Assembly: GCA_002292265.1 (NCBI GenBank)
Contig: DBBQ01000039.1
Span: forward strand, 62,001-126,000
From: Flavobacteriaceae bacterium UBA980
Lineage (GTDB): Bacteria > Bacteroidota > Bacteroidia > Flavobacteriales > Flavobacteriaceae
Direction of reading: 5' to 3'
Length of the DNA: 64,000 nucleotides
In this document: positions 35,657 through 44,796 of the stretch, one piece after another
How the letters are laid out: each line of letters opens with the position of its first letter
How positions within the stretch are numbered: position 1 is the first letter of the stretch
Notes under the pieces: generated by a model
What the model saw: the letters and a program-made list of their open reading frames with translations, nothing else
Database searches by the model: none
What the model was told of the DNA's origin: nothing
Position numbers and translations under genes: made by a program

Positions 35657-37867
35657 TCACATACTGATCCAATAAGTTAGTTTTAGATTGATCGATCGGA
35701 AGGTTGGGCCAAACTGCTGGGTGTAATAGTTGTCATTGTAAACCAGGTAGAGGTCAGAAAGCGGAGCAAAGCGCCATTGCAATCTTGAGTTAATCCCCAA
35801 GTTATCAGTTTGGTTACTGTATTGAATCAGTGTGGACCAAAACAATTTTTTACTAAAAGTGACATCAAATTTGGGGCGGATTAAGACGAGATCTGCAGTT
35901 GCATAGGGTTTTGGCAATTCAATGCGGTTGTAGTCCCATTGGACACTTAAAATAAAATTCGGCTGGAATCGATAACCAGTTGTTCCTGTGAGCGAAAATT
36001 TTTCACCATTAAAAAATCCTCCATAGGAAATTTGAGAATTAAAAATAAAGGGATTGGCAAAATTGAGGCGATACTCTAAACTCCAATCGTTGTAAGTATA
36101 TTCTGAATTGCTAGGAAGGGGAACGGCCTCTTCTGATCGTGTGGGATCAAAACTGTCAAACAGGTAAATATAATCGCGACTAAATTCGAATTCCAACTGG
36201 TTTTGGGCATTGGTCTGCAGGGTGTAGTTGGCACTCAGTGAGTGATCGGTTTTCAAATAATCCAAATTTTGCTGAAACCACATTAAGTTCAACAGTTGAA
36301 AACTATGAGAATTGATTTTTCCTGTTTTGGGATAGAAGCTTCGCCGTACACGGTTTCCAGATTTGACAATTCCTGTTCTTCGAATAAAACCTAAATCCGA
36401 CCGAAAGTCTTCATCTACATAAACCGTATTGGAGTAAAATTGCCAGATTCGGGTGTTGTATAGTATCGAGGCAAAGCTGGAGAGATTTCCTTTGTTGTCA
36501 TCGGGCTGAAAAGATTTGTGGGTATAAAACTTCCCGATCCATCGGTTGTTTGCAGAGGCCAGGTTGTAGTCCAATCCAATGACACGGTTGTAGGTGTCTT
36601 TTTCCGCTACGAAATCATAGTCTTTTAGACTTTGTCGATTGACCATAAAAACCCCTACCTGAGACTCTCCAAAAACTTTCCTTTGCAGGGCAAACATGGC
36701 GTTGTTGTTTGAAGCAATTTCGTTATTAAGGTCTTCTTTATTTTGAATACTTAAAACTCCCAACCGCCAATTTTCATCTAGTTTACCACTCAAACGAACC
36801 CCTCCGATGATGTCATTTTGTATCGTTCTACCTTCTGCATCTCTTTGAATTCCAATTCTTCTGGAGAAAAAAGGAATTGCATCTCTAAAACTTCCATAGC
36901 TTCCGAAAAGGTCTCCATTATCAATAAAAAATTGTCTTTTTTCGGGTAAGGTAATTTCAAATCGTGTGAGGTTGGTTATTACGTCATCTACTTCTACGTT
37001 TGAAAAGTCAGGGTTAAGTGTCACATCCAAATTCAGTCCCGTACCAATGGCAATTTTTAGATCTCCTCCCGTAGAAAAAGAACTGTTAGTGCTACTGTTA
37101 GTAAAATCTTTTGAGGTAAGACCGTTGACATAGGGAATCAAGTATAGGGGGGTTTTATTTTTTTTCAGGGGTTCTTCGAATATAAGTTCTCCAAAATATC
37201 CAATATTAATGGGGAACTGGGTTTGGTCCACGTTTGTCCAAATACTCCTTTCATTCCTTTGGAAATCGTATCGGTAGGATTGAAACCCCCATACCTTAGA
37301 ATTTTCAGGATATTTTAAAGAACTAAACGGAATCTCAAGTTCCAATACATAGTTTTCATCGGTGTAGGTACTTTCCGATTTCCATTTGGTATCCCAGGTA
37401 AGGTTAAATCCTCGGGTATCGACACCTCGTTCTGACACAAGCGCTTCCCGCTGAACACCGTAGGCATTTACACCAAACAGAAAAGCATTTTGACCGTCGT
37501 TGAAGGTGTCAAAAATTAGGGTAACATTATCGTTGTTTCGGGAACTATAATCCCTCCTAAGGGAGTTTATTGTATAGTTATCTCCGATAGAATGTGCAGT
37601 AATACCTACATATAAATGCGTATCGGTATAGAGTAGTTTTACTTCGGTTTTGTCTTGTGCTTTTAAGGAGTCAGTTGGAAATTGTTGCCAAAAATCGTTT
37701 GCACGATCGGCCTTACTCCAAACCTCCTCATCCAAAACACCGTCTAAAACAATCGGTTGACTTATTTTTTTTACGGTTACCGTCCTTTTTTCTTCTTGAG
37801 CCAGCGCCTCAAAAACAAAAAATAAAAGTACAAGTACAAGGGCTGTTTTTTTGTTAAAGGAGTTCAA
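35657..37867 (-). CDS. DUF5916 outer-membrane-associated protein with CBM9-like domain
   Basis: 736-aa exported protein; signal peptide LVLVLLFFVFEALAQ. The mature N-terminus (KISQPIVLDGVLDEEVWSKADRANDFWQ..., LLYTDTHLYVGI) is the carbohydrate-binding CBM9-like module that precedes DUF5916. The C-terminal about 500 residues (RNERSIWTN, LPEKRQFFIDNGDLF, many alternating aromatic strands, ending in KLTYWISM) look like a beta-barrel. Its role is unknown; relatives are widespread in Bacteroidetes. It is transcribed alone, with the sterol desaturase remnant downstream. Confidence 0.85.
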   Translation of the reverse strand: MNSFNKKTALVLVLLFFVFEALAQEEKRTVTVKKISQPIVLDGVLDEEVWSKADRANDFWQQFPTDSLKAQDKTEVKLLYTDTHLYVGITAHSIGDNYTINSLRRDYSSRNNDNVTLIFDTFNDGQNAFLFGVNAYGVQREALVSERGVDTRGFNLTWDTKWKSESTYTDENYVLELEIPFSSLKYPENSKVWGFQSYRYDFQRNERSIWTNVDQTQFPINIGYFGELIFEEPLKKNKTPLYLIPYVNGLTSKDFTNSSTNSSFSTGGDLKIAIGTGLNLDVTLNPDFSNVEVDDVITNLTRFEITLPEKRQFFIDNGDLFGSYGSFRDAIPFFSRRIGIQRDAEGRTIQNDIIGGVRLSGKLDENWRLGVLSIQNKEDLNNEIASNNNAMFALQRKVFGESQVGVFMVNRQSLKDYDFVAEKDTYNRVIGLDYNLASANNRWIGKFYTHKSFQPDDNKGNLSSFASILYNTRIWQFYSNTVYVDEDFRSDLGFIRRTGIVKSGNRVRRSFYPKTGKINSHSFQLLNLMWFQQNLDYLKTDHSLSANYTLQTNAQNQLEFEFSRDYIYLFDSFDPTRSEEAVPLPSNSEYTYNDWSLEYRLNFANPFIFNSQISYGGFFNGEKFSLTGTTGYRFQPNFILSVQWDYNRIELPKPYATADLVLIRPKFDVTFSKKLFWSTLIQYSNQTDNLGINSRLQWRFAPLSDLYLVYNDNYYTQQFGPTFRSINLKLTYWISM

Positions 37868-38140
37868 AGTATTTGATTTGAAGACTCGGGTTGGTATTGA
37901 TTGAGCAGAAAAATGAAGACTGTTGAATCGCCAAACGTTCTTTGATAGAATTTGAATTATTGATAGTAAACCGGTTTTAAAAGAAGAATTTAAAATAGCG
38001 CTAACATAATTTTCAAGGATCGTAAAGGACTCGCTTGTTTTATCCTATTTGATTAAATAGATATTGAGCTTCTCATTTCGACCTAAATTTGTTTTTTTGG
38101 TGAAAGTATAAAAAAAATGGTTTGAATACTTTTTTAAAAA

Positions 38141-38749
38141 TCACTTTAGTGCGTGCATTCTCATCACCGTAGTAATTCCGTTGTGAAATGTACCTTCTTC
38201 TAATGTAATTTTTTCTTCTTTGAGTTGAGTAAATTCAAAACCTTCAAAGTCTGTGCGTAGTTTTTCTTCGCTGTACAATTGACTAGGCATTTTGGGACCT
38301 CCCACACGAGGATTTATTTTCTGGCACTGTGGGTGGTTGGTACTGAAAGCTTCTAGAATAATCCGTCCTCTTTTTTTAAGTAAAGAACTAAGTTTTTGAT
38401 GGTTTGAAGTTCGTATGGAATCGGGGAAGTGAACATAAATCAGTCCAATCACATCAAAAAAGGCATCTGCGAAAGTGAGGTCACTCAAAGAGGCAATTTG
38501 ATAGTTGATTTCAACCTGTTTTTCTTGAGCTAAAGCCATTGCTTTTTGGTAGGCTTTTTCACTAAAATCATAAGCAAATACGTCCCATCCTAAGCTTGCA
38601 GCATAGACGGCATTTCTTCCTTCTCCTTCTGCCGCTAGGAGTATTTTGCCAGGGGGCAGCAGGTCTATTTGATCTTTAAAATACTGGTTTGGATTTTTTC
38701 CATAGGCATAGCTTTCCGCGTTGTACCGTGCGTTCCAAAATTCTTTCAT
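38141..38749 (-). CDS. class I SAM-dependent methyltransferase (TehB-like)
   Basis: 202-aa cytosolic methyltransferase. Motif I is ILLAAEGEGRNAVYAASLGWDVFAYDFS (GxG SAM loop), and the preceding WNARYNAESYAYGKNPNQYF is the usual N-terminus of the TehB-like group. The open frame extends 75 codons further upstream, but that part overlaps the peptidase gene in another frame. The ATG at 38749, which shares a base with the peptidase stop (TGATG), is preferred. The substrate is unknown; the homologous group includes tellurite/thiol methyltransferases. Confidence 0.85.
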   Translation of the reverse strand: MKEFWNARYNAESYAYGKNPNQYFKDQIDLLPPGKILLAAEGEGRNAVYAASLGWDVFAYDFSEKAYQKAMALAQEKQVEINYQIASLSDLTFADAFFDVIGLIYVHFPDSIRTSNHQKLSSLLKKRGRIILEAFSTNHPQCQKINPRVGGPKMPSQLYSEEKLRTDFEGFEFTQLKEEKITLEEGTFHNGITTVMRMHALK

Positions 38750-39432
38750 CAGTGAGAGGGGATTAGCAGTTGTTCGAAAAATCCTCCAATCTTTTTTTGT
38801 CGATCTACAAAATGAATTTCTAAGATCCAATGCCTCTGTTCTCCCTTTTGGTTTGGAGCATTCATATCGATGTGATTTTCTGGATGGATATAATTTGTTT
38901 TGTCTTCTTTTTCGAGTTTTTCGTGTGGGAAATGACCGATGAGATGTCCTGCAATAGGCCCTCCAAATTCCCATCCTTTGTCGGTAGCCAAATCACAACA
39001 ATACTTATATAGTGTAACTCCGCTGATCTCTTTTTGGGAGTGAAAAAAAGCATTTGCTTCTTTCCAAGCGGTTTCAATATCTGAGACCAGTTTGTGCTTT
39101 AAGGGATCTCCTCCTAGTACATAGGTTCTTCCGTAATCCGCTTCCCAATATTCGAAAATAGGGCCAAAATCTAAGAATACAATATCGTCTTCTTTAATGA
39201 GGAGATTTTCGGGATTTTCATCATAGGGAAACAAGGTGTTTTCTCCCGCTCGAACAATGCGTTTGTGCCAGTATTTTTTTATGCCAAAGAGTTCAAAAGC
39301 CAAATCATAAACTTCTTGGTTTATTTCACGTTCAGTTTTTCCAGGTTGGATGAGTTGGCTACTTTCTATTTCTCGAAAAAGAGTGGCTGCTTTTTGTTCT
39401 GCCTCAATAAGTTGATTTATCGCTTTTGACAT
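38749..39432 (-). CDS. M24-family metallopeptidase (Xaa-Pro peptidase-like)
   Basis: 227-aa pita-bread-fold peptidase. All five metal ligands can be placed: two Asp in VFLDFGPIFEYWEADYGRTYV, His in AGHLIGHFPH, Glu in WILEIHFVD, and Glu in GGFFEQLLI. It is short and has no N-terminal creatinase domain. The arrangement fits the single-domain M24 group. It is translationally coupled to the downstream methyltransferase gene, and an HxlR regulator gene lies 72 bp upstream on the same strand. Confidence 0.85.
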   Translation of the reverse strand: MSKAINQLIEAEQKAATLFREIESSQLIQPGKTEREINQEVYDLAFELFGIKKYWHKRIVRAGENTLFPYDENPENLLIKEDDIVFLDFGPIFEYWEADYGRTYVLGGDPLKHKLVSDIETAWKEANAFFHSQKEISGVTLYKYCCDLATDKGWEFGGPIAGHLIGHFPHEKLEKEDKTNYIHPENHIDMNAPNQKGEQRHWILEIHFVDRQKKIGGFFEQLLIPSH

Positions 39433-39504
39433 GCGTCAAATATAGATTAAGCTAAGGAAATGAAATTGAAAATGAGAAAAAAAACGAGTATAAAAAGGAG
39501 TTTA

Positions 39505-39969
39505 TTAGGATGCCATCAATAGTTTTTCCTTGAATTTTTTGTATTCTTTTATAGTTTCCTCTATTACTTTTTCACGCTTGACTCCATCAGTATTTTGATA
39601 CCACTCATTTGAAAGAGGGTGAAATTCTATGTCTAAATATTCTTTGCTCCACATAGACAGTTCGTAAATCATAGAGTACAGCTTCATACCTGCCTCGGTG
39701 AGATAATACTGTTTTATTTTTCGATTTTTTGGGTGTACACGGTGCGCTATTAGATTGAAGTGGGACAACTTATGGATTCGATCCGAAAGAATATTGGTTG
39801 AAATATTTTCAGGAGAATTTCTAAAATCGGTAAAGGTGGTGCGTTGCAAAAAAAGGTCTCGGATAAGGATCAATGACCATTGGTCTCCAACTATTTCTAA
39901 TGCCGTACTCACAGGACAAGTGGATCGGTTGTCTTGAATTGCTATTTTAGAAGTATTTTCTATTTTCAT
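39505..39969 (-). CDS. HxlR-family winged-helix regulator
   Basis: 154-aa regulator from the ATG at 39969 (the open frame starts 11 codons earlier at 40002, without better support). The HxlR signature is complete: CPVSTALEIVGDQWSLILIRDL, FTDFRNSPENISTNILSDRIHKL, YYLTEAGMKLY. The leading cysteine that often senses oxidants in this family is present. A C-terminal extension of about 45 residues follows the wing. Candidate operator repeats lie between it and the divergent gene at 40209. Confidence 0.88.
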   Translation of the reverse strand: MKIENTSKIAIQDNRSTCPVSTALEIVGDQWSLILIRDLFLQRTTFTDFRNSPENISTNILSDRIHKLSHFNLIAHRVHPKNRKIKQYYLTEAGMKLYSMIYELSMWSKEYLDIEFHPLSNEWYQNTDGVKREKVIEETIKEYKKFKEKLLMAS

Positions 39970-39987
39970 GTCAATTTTTTTTCGTTT

Positions 39988-40080
39988 TGTAAACCAGTAC
40001 ATCTGTCATTTGAACACAAAAGGAGAAGTTTGAAATAAAACGTACGGTGTTTTAAACTGAACTTGGTTTACAGAACCGTA
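39988..40080. promoter_or_regulatory. inverted repeats upstream of the HxlR gene (candidate operator)
   Basis: TGTAAACC (39988-39995) is repeated inverted as GGTTTACA (40065-40072), and TACGGT (40043-40048) is inverted as ACCGTA (40075-40080). Paired arms of this type suit a dimeric winged-helix repressor. Seen in sequence; binding is inferred. Confidence 0.35.
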
Positions 40081-40097
40081 AATATAAACACTCTTTA

Positions 40098-40199
40098 ATG
40101 AAAAACCATTCTCTATCCCATAAAAAGAAAAGCCAAAGATGGGTTTTAACCTTTTTTAAATTAAAAAAGATTTTTAGAGCACTGTTGAAGAAATTGTAA
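40098..40199 (+). CDS. possible 33-aa basic microprotein
   Basis: Short ORF, ATG 40098 to TAA 40197-40199, ending 9 bp before the next gene. The product is strongly basic (four His/Lys-rich residues then KKIFRALLKKL), and the C-terminal half could form an amphipathic helix. No family is recognised, and the codon composition is AT-rich like the intergenic sequence, so it may be chance. Confidence 0.25.
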   Translation: MKNHSLSHKKKSQRWVLTFFKLKKIFRALLKKL

Positions 40200-40208
40200 A
40201 TTGTGGGC

Positions 40209-40856
40209 ATGAAACAACTACAGATTTTTCTTTTGTCACTTTTCTTAAGTAGCGGATTATTTGCCCAAAAAATTGATGGAAATTCAATAGAACAAGTATA
40301 TGAGGTTCCCGATGTTTCAGCAGAAGCCCTATTTTCAGAAATTCATTATGTCCTTTCTTTAATTTTTCAAGATGTTGATGTAGCGATCAAATATATGGAT
40401 AAACCTTCCAAACGAATCGTTGTCAAGGCACTTGCTCTTGTTCCTGTCTTAGACGCTTACAAATTGATGAATCCAAACGTTGCAGAACTTTCGGATTATA
40501 TAGACTACAGTCATAACTATACTTTAATCATTAAGGTAAAAGACGGGAAATACTGGTTGAAAATGAGTTACCAAGACGGAAAATACTCCGATGCGCAACT
40601 CACAGAATACAAGCTTCCCTTTGCAGCGAAAATGGACTTTGATGAAACAGACCTAGAACAAGTCATCAAAAAAGCTCAAATAGAAATGGGGAAAGACTAT
40701 TATTCAATGACTGGCAGAAAGAAAAAGGAAATTTACATTCAGTCGCAACCTAGAGTACTCCAAGAGTACCAAAAAACACTCATTAACTATTCGACTATTT
40801 TTTTCCATTCGCTCCACAAAAAAGTCTTAGAGGGTTTTGAAGAAACGGATTGGTAG
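40209..40856 (+). CDS. exported protein of unknown function (possibly DUF4468-like)
   Basis: 215 aa from ATG 40209; an in-frame GTG two codons earlier is less likely. The signal peptide is LQIFLLSLFLSSGLFAQ. The mature part starts with IEQVYEVPDVSAEALFSEIHYVLSLIF, reminiscent of the TBP-like DUF4468 opening, and continues with alternating strands (YTLIIKVKDGKYWLKMSYQDGKY). No catalytic motif is visible. Convergent with the MFS gene (14-bp gap). Confidence 0.65.
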   Translation: MKQLQIFLLSLFLSSGLFAQKIDGNSIEQVYEVPDVSAEALFSEIHYVLSLIFQDVDVAIKYMDKPSKRIVVKALALVPVLDAYKLMNPNVAELSDYIDYSHNYTLIIKVKDGKYWLKMSYQDGKYSDAQLTEYKLPFAAKMDFDETDLEQVIKKAQIEMGKDYYSMTGRKKKEIYIQSQPRVLQEYQKTLINYSTIFFHSLHKKVLEGFEETDW

Positions 40857-40870
40857 GACTGGTATTACTA

Positions 40871-42088
40871 TTATTTTTTTGAGATTATTGCAAATCGCCA
40901 AGAAGCTAGAAGGCCTAGTACTGCAAAGCCAGCCAAAAGGACAAATACATACTGGTGGCCTAAGATACCGGGATATTGATCTAAAAAATAACCCATTAAT
41001 GGACCTGCGAAAATGTCTGGTGTATATCCCGTTAGCGAAATGACCCCCACAGCTGTACCTGTTAATGCGAAAGAAATGTTTCCCTCTTTAAAAACCGCAA
41101 AGTACAAAGCGCGAATGGCATAGGTGCCCAAGGCTAAAATAACTAAGGAAATAAAAAATAAAACGGACTGTTCAGCAGCAAGTAATCCACTGGCAAAAAG
41201 AACTGCTCCCAAAAGCAGGGTTATGAAGCCTCTAATGATCCAAGAAATTCCATTGGACCTATCGGCTAGAAAACCAACAGCAAAGCAGGCAATGGGTCTC
41301 AGATACAGCTGAAGCGAACCTACATTGGCAGCGTTTACTTCGTCATAACCTAGAACATCTGAAGCATACAGAGAATAAATGTCGGTAACCTTATATCCAA
41401 AATAGGCACAGAGAATAATAACCATTAAAAGCCATACTGATTCAAGCTTTAGTACGGCTATGATATTTTTAAACGAAGTTGAATTGTCTTTTGTAAAGTC
41501 TTCTTTTGCTCCTTCTGTTTTCATAAAAAAATAGACCAGGATCCCAGTAAGAGTGACCATGGCCGAGGCAAATAAAATCACTTTACGAAATGCATACTGG
41601 CGTTCTTCAAGACTTGCTTCCAGAACTTGCTCGGGGAGGAAAATTGAAAAAATGGCAACCCCTATACTCCCCATAAGGGCTGCTGTGAGTCCTCTACCCC
41701 CATCCAAATAACCAAAAGCCTGCCCTTGATTTAGAGAGCCTCCCCAAATCCGAGTTCCCTTAATCATCGCACCCCAAAACAAAAAGACCGTTGTAAATCC
41801 CCAATAACCATATAAAATCTGGAGTATGAATAGGCTGGGATAGGCGGCGAGAACCAACCCCCCTAGGGAAGTAAAAATCAAGGAAGAGGCGATGAGTTTT
41901 CTCGGGAGGAATTTATCTGCTAAAGGCCCTCCAAAAACATAAGACAATAACGCAACCGTTCCATAGACCGAAAATAAGCTTCCTAATTCAACATTGTTGA
42001 CATTGAAGACAGCTAAAAAAGTGGGTCGAAAAACACGAGCTAAAAAATAAGGAAGTATAAAAATCAATTCTCCAGAGAGAATCAACAA
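40871..42088 (-). CDS. MFS transporter
   Basis: 405-aa major facilitator with twelve predicted helices. The cytoplasmic loop 2-3 signature is GGPLADKFLPRKL, and the second-half loop reads GFLADRSNG; other conserved stretches are ILQILYGYWGFTTVFLFWG and GYLDGGRGLTAALMG, typical of the nucleoside/sugar-phosphate-like UhpC-NarK type subgroup in Bacteroidetes. The start is a TTG (42088 or 42091); the frame remains open upstream for about 20 codons that read like the usual N-terminal tail but contain no ATG or GTG. Divergent from the D-aminoacylase gene at 42272, so it may import its product. Confidence 0.85.
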   Translation of the reverse strand: MLILSGELIFILPYFLARVFRPTFLAVFNVNNVELGSLFSVYGTVALLSYVFGGPLADKFLPRKLIASSLIFTSLGGLVLAAYPSLFILQILYGYWGFTTVFLFWGAMIKGTRIWGGSLNQGQAFGYLDGGRGLTAALMGSIGVAIFSIFLPEQVLEASLEERQYAFRKVILFASAMVTLTGILVYFFMKTEGAKEDFTKDNSTSFKNIIAVLKLESVWLLMVIILCAYFGYKVTDIYSLYASDVLGYDEVNAANVGSLQLYLRPIACFAVGFLADRSNGISWIIRGFITLLLGAVLFASGLLAAEQSVLFFISLVILALGTYAIRALYFAVFKEGNISFALTGTAVGVISLTGYTPDIFAGPLMGYFLDQYPGILGHQYVFVLLAGFAVLGLLASWRFAIISKK

Positions 42089-42229
42089 AATTAGAGTAGT
42101 GAAAGAACCTTTGGAAGAGCGGTCTTCGATAATTATTAGTTTGATTTCAAGATAAAAAAAACTTTCTGAAAAGTTTTAATTTCCTCGTCTTTTTAAATAA
42201 AGTAGGTTCTTTGGAGTTCGTCACTGCGG

Positions 42230-42242
42230 AGTTCGCTTTAAA
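42230..42242 (+). repeat. 13-mer AGTTCGCTTTAAA, copy 1
   Basis: This word lies 29 bp before the D-aminoacylase ATG. The identical 13-mer occurs at 49989-50001 and its inverted 11-mer at 49748-49758. It could be a regulator site or a small dispersed repeat. Confidence 0.4.
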
Positions 42243-42271
42243 TTATATACTTTTAAAAAAAACAATTTTCG

Positions 42272-43846
42272 ATGAAAAAAATAATTTCAGCAACTGTCAT
42301 TTTACTTTTTTCTTTCGGTTGTACGGAAACGTACGACTATGATTTACTCATACTAAATGGTACAGTTTATGACGGCACGTTAGATGACCCGGCCCTAATG
42401 GATGTGGGTGTTCGTGGCGATCAAATTGTTGCTTTGGGGAGCTTGTCCGACAAAACAGCACCACGAGTGATCGATGCTGCAGGGCTAGTAGTATCTCCAG
42501 GTTTTATAGATCTTCACGCACATTTGGAACCCATATTTTCCCTTTCGGATTGCGAAAGCCACCTGCGTCAGGGAGTCACTACCAGTTTAGGAGGTCCCGA
42601 CGGAAGAGGTCCCATACCCTTTGGCGCATATTTAGATAGCTTAGCTCAAGTTGGGGTAGGAATGAATGTGGGATTTTTAGTAGGTCACAATACCGTAAGA
42701 AGAGCAGTTATGAATTTGGATAACCGTGCACCTACATCTGAGGAGTTGGACAAAATGAAGCTTTTGGTTTCTACGGCTATGGACGAAGGGGCTTTTGGAA
42801 TCTCTACAGGGTTAAAATACTTACCAGGGAATTTTTCTAAAGTGGATGAGGTTATCGAACTTTCTAAAGAGGCTTCTCAAAAAGGAGGAATTTACACCTC
42901 TCATTTGCGAGATGAAGGTCTGGAAGTAATTGCCTCTGTGGAAGAAGCCATCACCATTTCAGAAGAGGCAACGATCCCAGTAATCCTGACTCACCACAAG
43001 GTCATTGGAAAACCCATGTGGGGGAAAAGCAACGAAACCTTAGCACTAGTAGATCAGGCTCGAGAAAAAGGGCTGGACATACAAATCGACCAATATCCTT
43101 ACAATGCCAGTTATACAGGGATTTCTGTATTAATTCCTAGTTGGGCGCGTGCCGGAGGAAACAAGGAGTTTAAAAAACGTTTGGCAGACCCCCAACTTCG
43201 GGAACGCATCAAAAAGGGAATTGTATTCAATATTTTAAACGACCGTGGGGGAGATGATTTGGATCGGGTGCAGTTTGCAAAAGTAAAGTGGATGCCCGAG
43301 TTGGAAGGGAAAACATTAAAGTATTGGTGTACCCTTAGAGGGCTTGAGCCCACAACAGAAAACGGAGCTGAATTGGTTATAGAAGCTCAAGTCAAGGGAG
43401 GTGCAAGTTGTATTTTTCACGCTATGGACGAAGCGGATGTAGTAAACATTATGAAACATCCTCAAACTATGATCGCCTCAGACGGAAGATTGGTCAAGTT
43501 GGGTGACGGACATCCACATCCCCGCTGGTATGGAACGTTTCCCCGAGTTTTAGGACGTTATGTTAGGGAGCGTAATGTATTACAGTTGAATGAGGCACTA
43601 CATAAAATGACGTACTTACCTGCACAGGCTCTGGGACTCAAAAACCGGGGGTTGATCCGAGAAGGATACAAGGCGGACTTGACCCTATTTGATCCAAAAA
43701 CAGTACTTGATAAAGCCACTTTTGAAAAACCCCATCAATATTCTGAAGGGATAGAGTACGTTGTTGTAAATGGTCGGTTAGCCGTTGACCAAGGAGAGTT
43801 TAAACCTATAAAATCTGGAACCGTATTAAAGAAAAATGCCCTATGA
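42272..43846 (+). CDS. N-acyl-D-amino-acid deacylase family lipoprotein (amidohydrolase)
   Basis: 524-aa amidohydrolase exported as a lipoprotein (VILLFSFGC, Cys 17). The TIM-barrel metal site begins with VSPGFIDLHAHLEP (HxH), followed by HNTVRR, YTSHLRDEG, VILTHHKVIG and IASDGRL (final Asp), and the small beta-domain flanks read YDLLILNGTVYDGT and VVNGRLAVDQG. This matches the D-aminoacylase/dihydroorotase-like group, which releases D-amino acids or cleaves N-acyl compounds. It overlaps the alpha/beta hydrolase gene by 4 bp. The periplasmic location and the divergent MFS gene suggest scavenging; the substrate is inferred only. Confidence 0.87.
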   Translation: MKKIISATVILLFSFGCTETYDYDLLILNGTVYDGTLDDPALMDVGVRGDQIVALGSLSDKTAPRVIDAAGLVVSPGFIDLHAHLEPIFSLSDCESHLRQGVTTSLGGPDGRGPIPFGAYLDSLAQVGVGMNVGFLVGHNTVRRAVMNLDNRAPTSEELDKMKLLVSTAMDEGAFGISTGLKYLPGNFSKVDEVIELSKEASQKGGIYTSHLRDEGLEVIASVEEAITISEEATIPVILTHHKVIGKPMWGKSNETLALVDQAREKGLDIQIDQYPYNASYTGISVLIPSWARAGGNKEFKKRLADPQLRERIKKGIVFNILNDRGGDDLDRVQFAKVKWMPELEGKTLKYWCTLRGLEPTTENGAELVIEAQVKGGASCIFHAMDEADVVNIMKHPQTMIASDGRLVKLGDGHPHPRWYGTFPRVLGRYVRERNVLQLNEALHKMTYLPAQALGLKNRGLIREGYKADLTLFDPKTVLDKATFEKPHQYSEGIEYVVVNGRLAVDQGEFKPIKSGTVLKKNAL

Positions 43847-44796
43847 AAATCAAATCCTCAATTAACTGTTTGAGCGTTTTTATAATGCTCATAGTTACCG
43901 CTTGTTCAGAATCCAACTCCTTGGAATCAGAGGAGATTAATGCACTTGAAATTGCTTTGGGTGTTGGATCATCACCTACTCCGATAGAGGGCAATTATTT
44001 GTTCTTTAAGGATGTTACTTATGGAACTCGAGAGCGCAACCGATTGGACATTCTTTTACCTCAAAGTGACTCACTAAACGGAGCAATTCTTTTTTTTCAC
44101 GGAGGAGCTTTCTTGTTTGGAACCAAAGAAGATCTCTACGAAGGGGAAGTAGAAGGGATTATTACAGCACTTTTAGCGCAGAATATAGCCGTTGTAAATG
44201 CAGAATACACCTTTATTAATGATTCCCAAGCTGAGGGTGTTCTCAGCTCCCTAGAAGACGGCGCAGCAGTGATCCAATTTATAACGAGTAAGGCTTCAGC
44301 ATTAAACCTCCCTTCAAATAAACTTATTCTTGCAGGAGTGTCTGCAGGAGCTGGAATTGCACAGTGGAATGGATTTAGAGCACAGAGTAATAGTCAGGTA
44401 CAAGGCGTTTTTGCAACCCTTGCCCAGAGTAGCTATGACTTGTATCAATGGGAACAACTTTTTCCAGACTTTTCTTTAGATAGTTTACGAGCCACCTCCC
44501 CAGAACTCGAAGCTCTTTTTGTTCAATTTTACAATGGAGTTCCCACAGAAGAGCTATCGAAACTTTTGGATTACCGCAGTCAAATAGATGCAAAAGATCC
44601 TCCTTTGTATGTTTATAACCCTGTTTACGATGATGTGGTTGTCACTGCTGGTAACCCCCTCGATTTTAATGTCCTTTTCCACAGCTACAAACACGCGGAT
44701 TTTCTCCGCAAGAAGGCCATCGAAGTCGGTTTAGACTATTCAGGAGCCTATCAAGAATCTCCCGTTGATTTTATTCTGAGACGACTTTTAAATTAA
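43843..44796 (+). CDS. alpha/beta hydrolase lipoprotein
   Basis: 317-aa esterase-like alpha/beta hydrolase with a lipoprotein signal (SVFIMLIVTAC, Cys 22). The oxyanion-hole segment is GAILFFHGGAFLFGT (HGG), the nucleophile elbow is LAGVSAGAG (GxSxG), the acid is probably in NPVYDDVVV, and the histidine is in HSYKHADF. It resembles the carboxylesterase/HSL-type group. It is translationally coupled to the D-aminoacylase gene and probably works with it in the periplasm. Its end overlaps the convergent gene at 44793 by 4 bp. Confidence 0.83.
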   Translation: MKIKSSINCLSVFIMLIVTACSESNSLESEEINALEIALGVGSSPTPIEGNYLFFKDVTYGTRERNRLDILLPQSDSLNGAILFFHGGAFLFGTKEDLYEGEVEGIITALLAQNIAVVNAEYTFINDSQAEGVLSSLEDGAAVIQFITSKASALNLPSNKLILAGVSAGAGIAQWNGFRAQSNSQVQGVFATLAQSSYDLYQWEQLFPDFSLDSLRATSPELEALFVQFYNGVPTEELSKLLDYRSQIDAKDPPLYVYNPVYDDVVVTAGNPLDFNVLFHSYKHADFLRKKAIEVGLDYSGAYQESPVDFILRRLLN

